DNA from: JAYRWD01 sp041918255 | Lineage (GTDB): Bacteria > Patescibacteriota > Dojkabacteria > B142 > WJKM01 | Length of the DNA stretch: 48,782 nucleotides | Assembly (NCBI GenBank): GCA_041918255.1 | Contig: JAYRWD010000054.1 | Span: 1 to 48,782, forward strand | Direction of reading: 5' to 3' | In this document: piece by piece, positions 8,452 to 16,437 of the stretch | Layout of the letters: the number at the start of each line of letters is the position of its first letter | How positions within the stretch are numbered: position 1 is the stretch's first letter | Position numbers and translations under genes: made by a program | The notes under the pieces: model-generated | The model's input: the letters and a program-made list of their open reading frames with translations, nothing else | Told to the model about the DNA's origin: nothing | Database searches by the model: none

Positions 8452-9957
8452 TTACATACCGGCAATTTCTTTTGCCTTCGCATACGTCGTCGCTTTAGTA
8501 TCCGCAATAAATTTAATTTTTCCTGAGACCCACTCTTGCAGATTTTGCAGTTGGGCATGCTTTGAGAGGATTAATTTATTCATCACATTCTCATTTGCTC
8601 CTCCGATGTGATTTCTCTTATCTACCGCCACTACCGGATCTAAGATCATCTGAATATCTTTATCCATAATATTTAGAATAGCGTCAAACTCTTTTCCGGT
8701 TTCAATGATTTCTTTTGCAGTAATGTCTTTCAGGAACTTACCAGTTTCGATTGCTTTATCAACAACCTTTCCGACAATCTTATAGACAAGTCTGTAAGGT
8801 GTCCCTGTTTTCTGGGCAATAAAGTCAGCAACATCAGTAGTCATCGAATAGTTTTGGTTTACCAAATCAAGCATTCTTTGTTTCATTGGCTCCATAGTCT
8901 TTATTGTAGTTAAAACGGCATCAAGACAGGCATTAACCTTTTGGAAGCCTAAATCAATGTATTCTTTTATTTCCCTAGAGTCTCTGTTGTAGCCCATCGG
9001 AAGACCACTTAGAACATTCGATGCTGCGGTAAATATCCCAGTTAGTTGTGGTCCCATACTTCGGATAAGCTCGATCGCATCCGGGTTTTTTTTCTGTGCC
9101 ATAATTGAACTGCCCGTTATTGGGTGTAGTCTTTGCGCGACATCTTCCCCAAGACTTATAGTCCCATGCTCGAAACTTGTGAATATCATCAAATCGCATG
9201 CCATTTTATTTAGAGCCATAGTAAGGGCACTAAACCCTGAAAGGATTTCAAGCTGAAATTGTCCTCTACTAGATATCACTGCTTGAGGTATTTCCCAGAC
9301 CTCATCAAACGCAAGTAATTTTGTGGTGTATTCCCTATCGATTGGCCATGAAGTTCCGTACGACTCAGCCGCTCCAAGCGGATTTAAATTAAATTTATCG
9401 AAGTAGAATTTCAAAGATTGAACGGCCATCATAATAGTATCTGCGTATGCAAGACACCATTGGCCAAATGTTGTTGGTTTTGCTGGTTGCATATGAGTAT
9501 AGCCGGGCATGACAGTATGAATGTGGTCTTTAGACTTAGCAATTAAAGCCTCGACAACCTCATTTGATTTTGCAATGACTGAAAGCAATTCCTCTTTGAC
9601 GGAGAGATTCTCAGTTACCATTATCTGATCATTTCTACTTCGACCAGTATGCGCAGCGAGTCCAGCTTCACTTCCAGCTTTTTGGATTATCATATCTTCG
9701 AGAGATAATTGAGCACCCTTTGCCGGGTCAATTTCGAAATTCCCTTTGTCGTATTCTACTTGTATTTCAAGAAGCGCTTTCAATATTTTCGCTGCCTGCT
9801 CCTTGTTGATAATATTCGTCTTGTAAAGCATCAGTACATGAGCAATTGTCCCCCAGATATCGAATCCGGCCATTTGTTTGTCAAGCTGCATCTGGGTATT
9901 TGAGACGATAAACGACTCAATTTTTTTGCTCAACTTCACAGTAGTATCTTGTGACAT
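8452..9957 (-). CDS. argH: Argininosuccinate lyase
   Basis: Cleaves argininosuccinate to arginine and fumarate, the last step of the pathway. It belongs to the fumarase/aspartase superfamily: the signature GSSIMAQKKNPDAIELIRS (GSSxMxxKxN, catalytic Ser loop) lies near residue 285, TGRSRNDQ near residue 105, and MPGYTHMQPAKPTTFGQW near residue 150. At 501 residues it is longer than the usual ~460. It is separated by 23 nt from the P-loop gene upstream and is followed by a GC hairpin and the M20 gene. No Shine-Dalgarno is seen before its ATG. Confidence 0.95.
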   Translation of the reverse strand: MSQDTTVKLSKKIESFIVSNTQMQLDKQMAGFDIWGTIAHVLMLYKTNIINKEQAAKILKALLEIQVEYDKGNFEIDPAKGAQLSLEDMIIQKAGSEAGLAAHTGRSRNDQIMVTENLSVKEELLSVIAKSNEVVEALIAKSKDHIHTVMPGYTHMQPAKPTTFGQWCLAYADTIMMAVQSLKFYFDKFNLNPLGAAESYGTSWPIDREYTTKLLAFDEVWEIPQAVISSRGQFQLEILSGFSALTMALNKMACDLMIFTSFEHGTISLGEDVAQRLHPITGSSIMAQKKNPDAIELIRSMGPQLTGIFTAASNVLSGLPMGYNRDSREIKEYIDLGFQKVNACLDAVLTTIKTMEPMKQRMLDLVNQNYSMTTDVADFIAQKTGTPYRLVYKIVGKVVDKAIETGKFLKDITAKEIIETGKEFDAILNIMDKDIQMILDPVVAVDKRNHIGGANENVMNKLILSKHAQLQNLQEWVSGKIKFIADTKATTYAKAKEIAGM

Positions 9958-9980
9958 GGTTAAGAAAATAAAAAATAAAA

Positions 9981-11009
9981 TTACGAAATAATATTCAAGA
10001 TTAATTTTTCTAGCTTCGGCATTCCATTCAGATTGCTTTCTCCCTCTAGATCAAATTTTGATTTGATGTATTCCCATGAAGTTGCGTTATTCATGACTGG
10101 TCCAGTGATGATATCTATTGGGTAGTTGATTTTGTCTAAAATTTCTTTACACCCCCATACGGAAACAAAATCTAAACATGCGACGATGTTAGCCTTTACG
10201 AACTTATTGAATTTTTTATTGCTGATTAATTCATAAACGCCGTACTCATCTTGAATACCAGCACCGCATTCTACGACTATCAGATCAGGATTCAGTTTAT
10301 TGGCTTCAAATAGCAAACCCAGGGTTCCGCCAATGACCTTTTCGGCTGGTTCGCAAGTAGTAGGCATACCCGCATCAATAAAAAGCTTGTAATCAATAAA
10401 ACCAGAGTCATACGCTCTGAATGAATCTTGCAAATATGCCGCTCCGCAGGCTTTGATTGCGACAGGGTGGATTCCTAGTTTTTTTGAAATTTGTCCGATT
10501 TGTTTCATCACGGTGGTCTTGCCAGCTTCCATGCTAGAGCCTAATACAGTAATGATGGGGGCGGACTTTTCAAGAAATTTTTTATGCTGGATAGAATAAT
10601 CCATGATATTTACTTGCTTTCCATTGAGCATGAGCGCTCCAAGTATTTTTAGATCTGGAGGCGGGTTTCCAAATTTAGCTTTATTTATACCTACCAATTT
10701 TCCAGCTACTCCGGCAGGAGTTGTCATTGTGAGCACGTCACCTACTTTTATTACTTTTGGGATATCGCTGCTGTAGTAGCTAATAGCTCTTCGTTTTCCC
10801 AAAACAACGGGTATGATATCTCCTTTGTAAACTGAGCCAAGCCTTCCGTTTTGGAATTCAAATTCATTGAAAGTATTTGCATGATCGATGACTTCAGCTA
10901 TGAGAACCATCCCTGAAGCAGAATTTATTTTGTCACTGAATTCAACCTCATTACCTAGATTTAGATTCTTGACTATAGATGAAATTTTATCTAATTTAAT
11001 TTTTTTCAT
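9981..11009 (-). CDS. P-loop NTPase of unknown function in the arginine operon
   Basis: 342 residues. The C-terminal half has a Walker A loop, GSSMEAGKTT (near residue 157), preceded by a hydrophobic strand (APIITVLG). It also has a conserved-looking DLIVVECGAGIQDEYGVYE that could serve as Walker B and sensor. The first ~140 residues form a beta-rich N-terminal domain (KGDIIPVVLGKRRAISYYSS, VGDVLTMTTPAGVAGKLVGI). The loop recalls MobB- and DUF1611/DgcN-type NTPases, but I cannot assign the family. Its start overlaps the end of argG by 14 nt and argH follows after 23 nt. A role linked to arginine metabolism is therefore likely, for instance a kinase or ATP-dependent acyl/amide transfer, but the reaction is unknown. 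Confidence 0.65.
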   Translation of the reverse strand: MKKIKLDKISSIVKNLNLGNEVEFSDKINSASGMVLIAEVIDHANTFNEFEFQNGRLGSVYKGDIIPVVLGKRRAISYYSSDIPKVIKVGDVLTMTTPAGVAGKLVGINKAKFGNPPPDLKILGALMLNGKQVNIMDYSIQHKKFLEKSAPIITVLGSSMEAGKTTVMKQIGQISKKLGIHPVAIKACGAAYLQDSFRAYDSGFIDYKLFIDAGMPTTCEPAEKVIGGTLGLLFEANKLNPDLIVVECGAGIQDEYGVYELISNKKFNKFVKANIVACLDFVSVWGCKEILDKINYPIDIITGPVMNNATSWEYIKSKFDLEGESNLNGMPKLEKLILNIIS

Positions 11010-12237
11010 GACTGAGTGTTTGATGATGTTTAGAAATAGAATTTGCTATCGCTCCTTGTAGTCCGTAAATCTTACAAAAACCTTCAACGTCTTTCCCGCT
11101 CCACAATTTGTTTTCCTCTCCGTAAGTAGCAATCTTGGTATTCATCAATGAATATTTACTTTTAACGCCAATAATTATTACGTTTCCTTTGTATAATTTG
11201 ACTCTTACCTCTCCGCAAACTACACTTTGGCTACTATCTATCATCATCTCGATATCTTTGACAATGGGATCGAAATACTCTGCTTCGTGTAGGAATCCTT
11301 GATAAGCTTGGCTCAAAATGTCTTTCCAAAACATTTGATTTTTAGTAAGTACGAGCTTCTCTAGTTCCCTGTGAGCTTTGATAAGTATTTCGGCCACTGG
11401 TGCTTCAAAAGCAACCCTGCCTTTGATTCCGAGTATGGTATCTCCAAGATGGATATTTTTGCCTACACCATGCTCGGCCCCCAGGGTATATAGGTGGTAG
11501 AGCAATTCCACCGGGCTTATTCCCTTCCCATTAACTTTTATTGGCAAGCCTTTCTTGAAAGTTAGAATTATTTCTTGCGGTTTGTCGGGCGCATTCTCAA
11601 TCGGGTTTAATGTTGGATAGGCTGTATCGGGTGGTGATTCCCAAGAACCCAGAGTTTCCTTTCCTCCCACTGTCGATCCAAGCATTCCGTGATTAATCGA
11701 ATAAACTTTATTGACCTTTTTTATTGGAATGCTATGTTCTTCTAAGTATTGATACTCTTGATCTCTTGTCATAGATAATTCCCTAATAGGTGCTATGATT
11801 TTCAGCTTTGGGGATAGTGTCCTAATAGCACTATCAAATCGTACTTGGTCATTACCAGCGCCAGTAGATCCATGCGCAACTGCGAAAGCGTTTTCTTTTT
11901 CTGCTATCTCTATCACTTTCATTGCCTGCATGACTCTCTCCGGTCCTACTAAAAGGGGATAAACTCCACCCCTTAGTGCATTGGCTTTAATCACGTATGA
12001 AATGATTTTTTTGTAGTAACTGTCCTTTGCGTCAATGGTGAAATGTTTGATTGCACCTAAAGATTTTGATTTCTGTTCAATTTCTTCAATTTCACCCTTC
12101 TTCGTAAACCCACCTGTATCTACAGTGACTGTTATTACGTCGTATCCTTGTTCTTGTAAATAAGGTACACAAAAAGTCGTATCTAATCCACCCGAGAAGG
12201 CTAATACAACCGTGTTGTTATTAATCGGTTTTGGCAT
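10996..12237 (-). CDS. argG: Argininosuccinate synthase
   Basis: Condenses citrulline and aspartate with ATP to argininosuccinate. The adenine-nucleotide alpha-hydrolase PP-loop VVLAFSGGLDTTFC is at residues 10-23 and is followed by VITVTVDTGG. AHGSTGAGNDQVRFD, near residue 125, is the substrate-binding signature. The length of 413 residues is typical. It is the first structural gene after the T-box terminator, with about 210 nt between terminator and ATG. That spacer has no obvious Shine-Dalgarno near the ATG and a possible 22-codon upstream ORF. The stop lies inside the start of the P-loop gene. Confidence 0.96.
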   Translation of the reverse strand: MPKPINNNTVVLAFSGGLDTTFCVPYLQEQGYDVITVTVDTGGFTKKGEIEEIEQKSKSLGAIKHFTIDAKDSYYKKIISYVIKANALRGGVYPLLVGPERVMQAMKVIEIAEKENAFAVAHGSTGAGNDQVRFDSAIRTLSPKLKIIAPIRELSMTRDQEYQYLEEHSIPIKKVNKVYSINHGMLGSTVGGKETLGSWESPPDTAYPTLNPIENAPDKPQEIILTFKKGLPIKVNGKGISPVELLYHLYTLGAEHGVGKNIHLGDTILGIKGRVAFEAPVAEILIKAHRELEKLVLTKNQMFWKDILSQAYQGFLHEAEYFDPIVKDIEMMIDSSQSVVCGEVRVKLYKGNVIIIGVKSKYSLMNTKIATYGEENKLWSGKDVEGFCKIYGLQGAIANSISKHHQTLSHEKN

Positions 12238-12352
12238 TTTTTGATTTGTAATTTTATATATTAATAAAACAAATAATTTTTGGCTCCTGTATTCTTAAGA
12301 TGTATTTAAATATAGATAAGTAAAGATAAATATCGGTCAAATCTATGATGAA

Positions 12353-12421
12353 TCAAAGGTTCCGACGGCGATCCATACAAAACCTAAAGTCTTTGGTTAG
12401 TGTTTTATCTTTATTTTTCAT
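12353..12421 (-). CDS. Possible 22-codon leader peptide with an Arg-Arg-Arg run
   Basis: An ATG 27 nt beyond the T-box terminator T-run opens a short frame whose product ends CMDRRRNL and stops at TGA. Four of 22 residues are Arg, three of them consecutive (CGC CGT CGG). It has no visible Shine-Dalgarno and no terminator-like hairpin follows it. It could be a translational attenuator for argG or a coincidence; I favour coincidence slightly. Confidence 0.2.
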   Translation of the reverse strand: MKNKDKTLTKDFRFCMDRRRNL

Positions 12422-12447
12422 AATTTGCTTAGATCGTAATTAAACAC

Positions 12448-12511
12448 AAAAAAAACTCTCATCTGTTCACGTTGTCTGACTTGCATCAGATTTTTACGTG
12501 AAAGGATGAGA
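12448..12511 (-). terminator. T-box intrinsic terminator
   Basis: On the minus strand CTCTCATC pairs with GATGAGAG, extended inward by TTCACGT/ACGTGAA and an apical TCTGA...TCAGA, and is followed by eight Ts (12455-12448). The 5' arm is shared with the antiterminator, the switch expected of a T-box. Confidence 0.9.
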
Positions 12512-12769
12512 GTTTTCTCATGGTACCACCTTCCTTTATTAGGTTATTGCTAACCTAACCTTGCAATCTCTTGTTCAAGCTCCGAGAAATTCGACACTTG
12601 AATTCAAGATTTTGACTTACTTTCTCTCGTGATAATTTCTTTGAGAGATTTCTTCAGTCAAGGAACTCTGAACGCGTTCGTTTTTTGATCTATTTACCAA
12701 CCTTGCAGCTACGTTGGCTTGCTACAAATTCTCAAAAAACTACTATTTCCAGAGGTTTTTTAAATTGTT
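12448..12769 (-). promoter_or_regulatory. T-box leader, apparent Arg specifier (CGC), controlling the arginine operon
   Basis: Read on the minus strand. Stem I spans 12754-12666: base CTCTG/CAGAG, upper helix TTTTTTGA/TCAAAAAA, and between them a loop-E motif with AGTA on the 5' side and GAA on the 3' side. The triplet right after GAA is CGC (12676-12674), the usual specifier position. A stem II-like helix (TGACT/AGTCA, CTCTC/GAGAG) and a stem III hairpin (AGGTTA...TAACCT, 12556-12541) follow. The T-box itself is AAGGTGGTACCATGAG at 12532-12517; its TGGT pairs with the tRNA ACCA end. AAAGG/CCTTT and ATGAGA/TCTCAT form the antiterminator, which competes with the terminator. Uncharged tRNA-Arg would allow transcription into argG. 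Confidence 0.92.
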
Positions 12770-12775
12770 AGGGAT

Positions 12776-12804
12776 ATTGTACTATAAGATATGTGGTTTG
12801 TCAA
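12776..12804 (-). promoter_or_regulatory. Sigma70-type promoter of the T-box/arginine operon
   Basis: TTGACA (12804-12799), a spacer of exactly 17 nt, and TACAAT (12781-12776). Transcription should start near 12769, directly upstream of stem I. It is the best -35/-10 pair in the window. Confidence 0.85.
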
Positions 12805-12940
12805 TAAAAATTTTTTTAAACAAATCCTTAATTCAAACTTTGTTAATTTAGAATTTTTCTTTGCTTTATCCCAATTAAAATAAAGTAAAGAGAAACTGCT
12901 GCCATAAGGTGTTTTAGGGTATGACCGCTTGTAGTTTTAT

Positions 12941-13573
12941 TTATTTTTCGATTAGTCTTTCTTCCCCCAGTACTTCGATTTTGTCTCCAACTTTAGTTAT
13001 AGCGTCTCCATTTTTTAACAAATAAAGTTTCCCCTGTCCCGGTTTCCAGTTCGCTTCAATATGATCTCTTAGCGCATCTTCATAATGGGGATAAATTTCG
13101 AAATCTATCAATCCAAGACCGAGCAATATACATAATTCGGGATCCTCTTCACCTATATAGAATTGTGCTGTATATTGTGTCTTTGAACACACCATACTTC
13201 CACCGCTTGAACCGACAACAACTGCACCATTCTCAAACATTTCAGGCAAAGCTTTATTAAGCTCGACTCTATTTATCCAATAGAGCAAATAACTGACAAC
13301 TCCGCCTGCGAGCCACAAAATATCGCTTCCCATTATTTCTTTTATTACGTTGGTGTAGTGGTTAGATTCGAGTTCCACTATTTTTACGCGAGCTCCGGTA
13401 GATAGAGCAGCGCGGATACTACCTCCACCTTTCCATGATCCGTAAAATTCGCCGTTCGCGGCAGTTGGAACGTATGCAATTTGTTTATTGGCAAAGCTCC
13501 CTCCAATAAATTTCTTGAGTTTTTCCATTGACTCAGGATGTTTGGCCTCGGATGCTAGAAATAGTCTCTGCAT
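12941..13573 (-). CDS. Peptidase S51 family protein (PepE/cyanophycinase-like)
   Basis: 210 residues, the normal size for the S51 fold. The nucleophile elbow GSSGGSMV places the candidate catalytic Ser at residue 123, after a hydrophobic strand (GAVVV). DILWLAGG near residue 84-91 is the S51 strand-loop before it, and YPHYEDALRDHIEA near residue 170 could supply the His. Family members are aspartyl dipeptidases or cyanophycinases; which substrate applies here is unclear. A minus-strand TATAAT lies 22 nt before the ATG and no Shine-Dalgarno is present. It is transcribed toward the arginine operon but precedes that operon's own promoter. Confidence 0.82.
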   Translation of the reverse strand: MQRLFLASEAKHPESMEKLKKFIGGSFANKQIAYVPTAANGEFYGSWKGGGSIRAALSTGARVKIVELESNHYTNVIKEIMGSDILWLAGGVVSYLLYWINRVELNKALPEMFENGAVVVGSSGGSMVCSKTQYTAQFYIGEEDPELCILLGLGLIDFEIYPHYEDALRDHIEANWKPGQGKLYLLKNGDAITKVGDKIEVLGEERLIEK

Positions 13574-13747
13574 GGTTTTATATTGGTTAAGTAAATATTA
13601 TACTAAATTTAGATAGCTTGCTTGGAAATCAAAGACTGGTAAGATATTAGAAATTCTTATGTAAATGCTATGAATACGAAATTTGCTTAATATTTTAAAT
13701 TGCCCTAAAGTGATCAAGCTAATTATTTAACTTTATTTATTGTCTCG

Positions 13748-14266
13748 ATGTCAAAGAATTTAATGGTAGTTGTGTTATTGCTTGTGATATTAGTGGGGGG
13801 CTATTTTTTAATGGCAAATAAACAAGCTCCAAGTGATGTAGGGAACGAACCTATAGGATCACTAACACCGACAGTTACTGAGGAAGCGAATGTTGAAGCA
13901 CCTGGTGAAAATACTAATGCTCTTGCAACAGATACGGTGACGCCGCCAGTTGAAGAGAAAGTGATTTCCTATACCGATTCAGGTTATTCACCGAATTCGC
14001 TGATAATTAAAAAAGGCGATAGTGTAGTTTTTAAAAACGAGAGTTCGAAATCCATGTGGCCCGCATCAGCCATGCATCCTACTCACACAGTATATGATGG
14101 AACTTCGCTGGAAGAACATTGTCCAGATTCGGATGGCACGGCTTTTGATGCGTGCAAGGGTTATGAAGTTGGTGAGAGTTGGTCTTTCACGTTCGATAAA
14201 GTCGGTATCTGGAAGTATCATGATCATATTGACGCAAGTAATTTCGGAACGATTGTGGTTGAGTAG
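13748..14266 (+). CDS. Membrane-anchored cupredoxin-domain protein
   Basis: 172 residues: an N-terminal membrane segment (residues 4-23, LMVVVLLLVILVGGYFLM), a Pro/Thr/Glu-rich linker to about residue 70, then a plastocyanin-like domain. The opening KVISYTDSGYSPNSLIIKKG and DSVVFKNES are typical of cupredoxins. Candidate type 1 copper ligands are His110/His113 (AMHPTH), Cys136 (FDACKGY) and His158/His160 (WKYHDH). The domain should face outward and could carry electrons or hold copper. No redox partner is encoded nearby. Confidence 0.83.
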   Translation: MSKNLMVVVLLLVILVGGYFLMANKQAPSDVGNEPIGSLTPTVTEEANVEAPGENTNALATDTVTPPVEEKVISYTDSGYSPNSLIIKKGDSVVFKNESSKSMWPASAMHPTHTVYDGTSLEEHCPDSDGTAFDACKGYEVGESWSFTFDKVGIWKYHDHIDASNFGTIVVE

Positions 14267-14330
14267 ATAGTAATTAGTTTGAAGGAAGATAATAGACAGT
14301 GTTGGTTTTTAGTGGAAAATTTGAAACTTA

Positions 14331-14425
14331 AAAGATTTGTCGTACTTCGACCCCTCGACACCTGCCTGACTGCGCCAGCAGGCAGGAGTTCTGGGCTGAC
14401 TTAACTCAGTATGACAAGTCTTTTT
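14331..14425. repeat. REP/MITE-like nested palindrome
   Basis: The outer arms AAAGATTTGTCGTACT and AGTATGACAAGTCTTT pair with three single-base bulges. Inside, CCTGCCT (14361-14367) and AGGCAGG (14380-14386) form a GC-rich stem. The right arm ends in a T-run, so it may also terminate the cupredoxin transcript. The same CCTGCCT/AGGCAGG core recurs at 28234-28253. The rest of the gene-free stretch 14267-14581 shows nothing else. Confidence 0.65.
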
Positions 14426-14581
14426 GGTTCTTTCCCTAGGTGTTATAAGTTTTCCATTTGGAGCCACATAACGGTCAATGTTCGAAAGAAGTTAATACAG
14501 TCTATCGGCCTACTAGTAGTGGGAAATCAGCTGAATTTTTGAAAAGTAGCAAGTAAATTATAATCATTTTTTCACAAATAA

Positions 14582-16093
14582 TTAATCTATATCTTGAAAT
14601 AGAATGACCCAATACTTCAAAGTAAATTGATTAATTATTATCATACCAATTCTATCTATAGAATGTTTATCAAACCATTCTCCTTGATCGAAGAAATAGA
14701 ATCGACATCTGTCTTCAATTACTTTATCAATATTTTGATTATCAGAAATGGTAGCTATCTTTAAAAATACATTTAATAATCTAATTCTACTAATAGCAAA
14801 ACCATCTCCAGAAGAATATACAGTCCCATACACTCCGGGTGAAAGTAGATTATTGTATGCGAGTGAGGAGGAAATCTCCTGAACCGATTTTGTAGAAGTA
14901 AAATCTTGCGGTAATTTATCAATAATTGATTTAAGTAGAACTTCTTTATTAATGTCTTTGTTTGGATATTTCCCTTCATATATTTTCACAATTGCATTTG
15001 AATGTTCCAGAGAATTTTTAAATATTTCATAGAATGGGTCCCCCTCCTTCAATGTTACTAGTTCAGGTAACTCTTCAATCTTTGTATTTGAAAATTTATA
15101 TAAATTCAATTTAGTCTCCCTAGGATCCCTTTTATTTATAAGGCCTTTCATTCCTCCTTGGGCATAGATTTTACTTGGTTCTGAGAAAGTCTCAAATCTA
15201 TACAGTTTGAGATTAGAATCATTTAAATTATTAAATTTTAGATATTTTTGGTATATTTCTTCGTATTTTTTAATTTTTTCATAATCTATACCTGTGAAAA
15301 GCAAATATACTATTGATTCAATAGCCATATTTAATTTATCTAAATCTAATAGTCTATCAATTAATTGAATTGAACTCTCATAATCCTGTTCTTGGAGATA
15401 TTTCAATATAGAACTTCTGTCATCATAGATATCCATAATGTCCTCTAAAGTATCTCTATATTTCTCAAGAAGATCAAAAATTTCAGGATTTGGACTTAAT
15501 GCAACAAGGCCTATTATGAATTTAGCTTGAGATCTTAGGTAGTCAAGTACTAATTTTTCTGTTAACGGTGCTTCCTTCGAAATTTTCTGTATTTGTTTTA
15601 CTATGTCTTCACGTGATTGGTTAAGTTTAATTATCGAGTTCTTCTTTTGTTCTTTGATTTTACTTCGTATATCAGCTGTATTCGTTTTAGTATAGGAATT
15701 GACTAAATGTACTAATAATTGTTCTATATTTTCAAACTCCCCTTTTTCAATCATATACAGAATTCTTTGGTCTATAATATCGAAGAGACTTTCCCCTTTA
15801 CTATTTATATACTCATATAATCTTTCATGACCATAACTATTCATACATAAATCCACTAACTCTATCAACTCTTCAAATGTACTTGGATTATTTATGGTAA
15901 TTTGTTTTTTCTCAGGGCGTTTTGAGTTATCAATAGTTTCTATTTTTTTGATTTGTTTTTTAGATTCAATCTTTATAAAACTATTGTCTTGCATGTTCTT
16001 TTTTTCTTTATTACCATGTTTCTTATTATTACGAAAAGAGATTAAAGTAAGAAAGCACAGAAAATAGAATAATTGTTTAAGTTTATACTTCAT
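14582..16093 (-). CDS. Unrecognised AT-rich protein with N-terminal signal or anchor
   Basis: 503 residues that I do not recognise. Residues 5-21 (LKQLFYFLCFLTLISF) are hydrophobic after a Lys-rich start, fitting a signal peptide or membrane anchor. A charged low-complexity stretch (residues 23-65) follows, then a largely helical region rich in Ile, Leu, Lys and Glu (for example KYEEIYQKYLKFNNLNDSN) that may contain helical repeats. The C-terminus is more globular and aromatic. Base composition is markedly more AT-rich than its neighbours. It lies alone between a palindromic repeat and tRNA-Gly, the setting of an accessory gene. A minus-strand TATAAT lies 17 nt before the ATG. Confidence 0.7.
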   Translation of the reverse strand: MKYKLKQLFYFLCFLTLISFRNNKKHGNKEKKNMQDNSFIKIESKKQIKKIETIDNSKRPEKKQITINNPSTFEELIELVDLCMNSYGHERLYEYINSKGESLFDIIDQRILYMIEKGEFENIEQLLVHLVNSYTKTNTADIRSKIKEQKKNSIIKLNQSREDIVKQIQKISKEAPLTEKLVLDYLRSQAKFIIGLVALSPNPEIFDLLEKYRDTLEDIMDIYDDRSSILKYLQEQDYESSIQLIDRLLDLDKLNMAIESIVYLLFTGIDYEKIKKYEEIYQKYLKFNNLNDSNLKLYRFETFSEPSKIYAQGGMKGLINKRDPRETKLNLYKFSNTKIEELPELVTLKEGDPFYEIFKNSLEHSNAIVKIYEGKYPNKDINKEVLLKSIIDKLPQDFTSTKSVQEISSSLAYNNLLSPGVYGTVYSSGDGFAISRIRLLNVFLKIATISDNQNIDKVIEDRCRFYFFDQGEWFDKHSIDRIGMIIINQFTLKYWVILFQDID

Positions 16094-16361
16094 AGAGAAT
16101 TAATATAGCAATTATAGTAATTTGTTTTGTTGTGTATATGTAAACTAAATTTTGGTTGTAATAAATATATTTAAATCACCAAATGGATTAATATACATCT
16201 TTGAATTATACAGAAAATTAAATAATTCTGTTTAAAACAATGATTCTTTTATTCTGGAACAGGAATTTAAGGGTTTGAAAAAATCAAAATGATCTAGAAA
16301 TTAGTTCGAACAACAATGTGGGGTAATCGTGAATAATACTGTGTTTATTGAGGTTTCGAAT

Positions 16362-16437
16362 TGGAGCGGTGAACGAGGTTCGAACTCGCGACCTCTTCCT
16401 TGGGAAGGAAGCGTTCTACCAACTGAACTACCACCGC
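16362..16437 (-). tRNA. tRNA-Gly (anticodon CCC), CCA encoded
   Basis: On the minus strand, acceptor GCGGTGG pairs with TCACCGC and the anticodon stem CTTCC/GGAAG encloses TTCCCAA, giving CCC. The discriminator is T, typical for Gly, followed by an encoded CCA. Its 5' end directly abuts the stop codon of the glycosyltransferase gene, so it is probably processed from that transcript. Confidence 0.94.
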
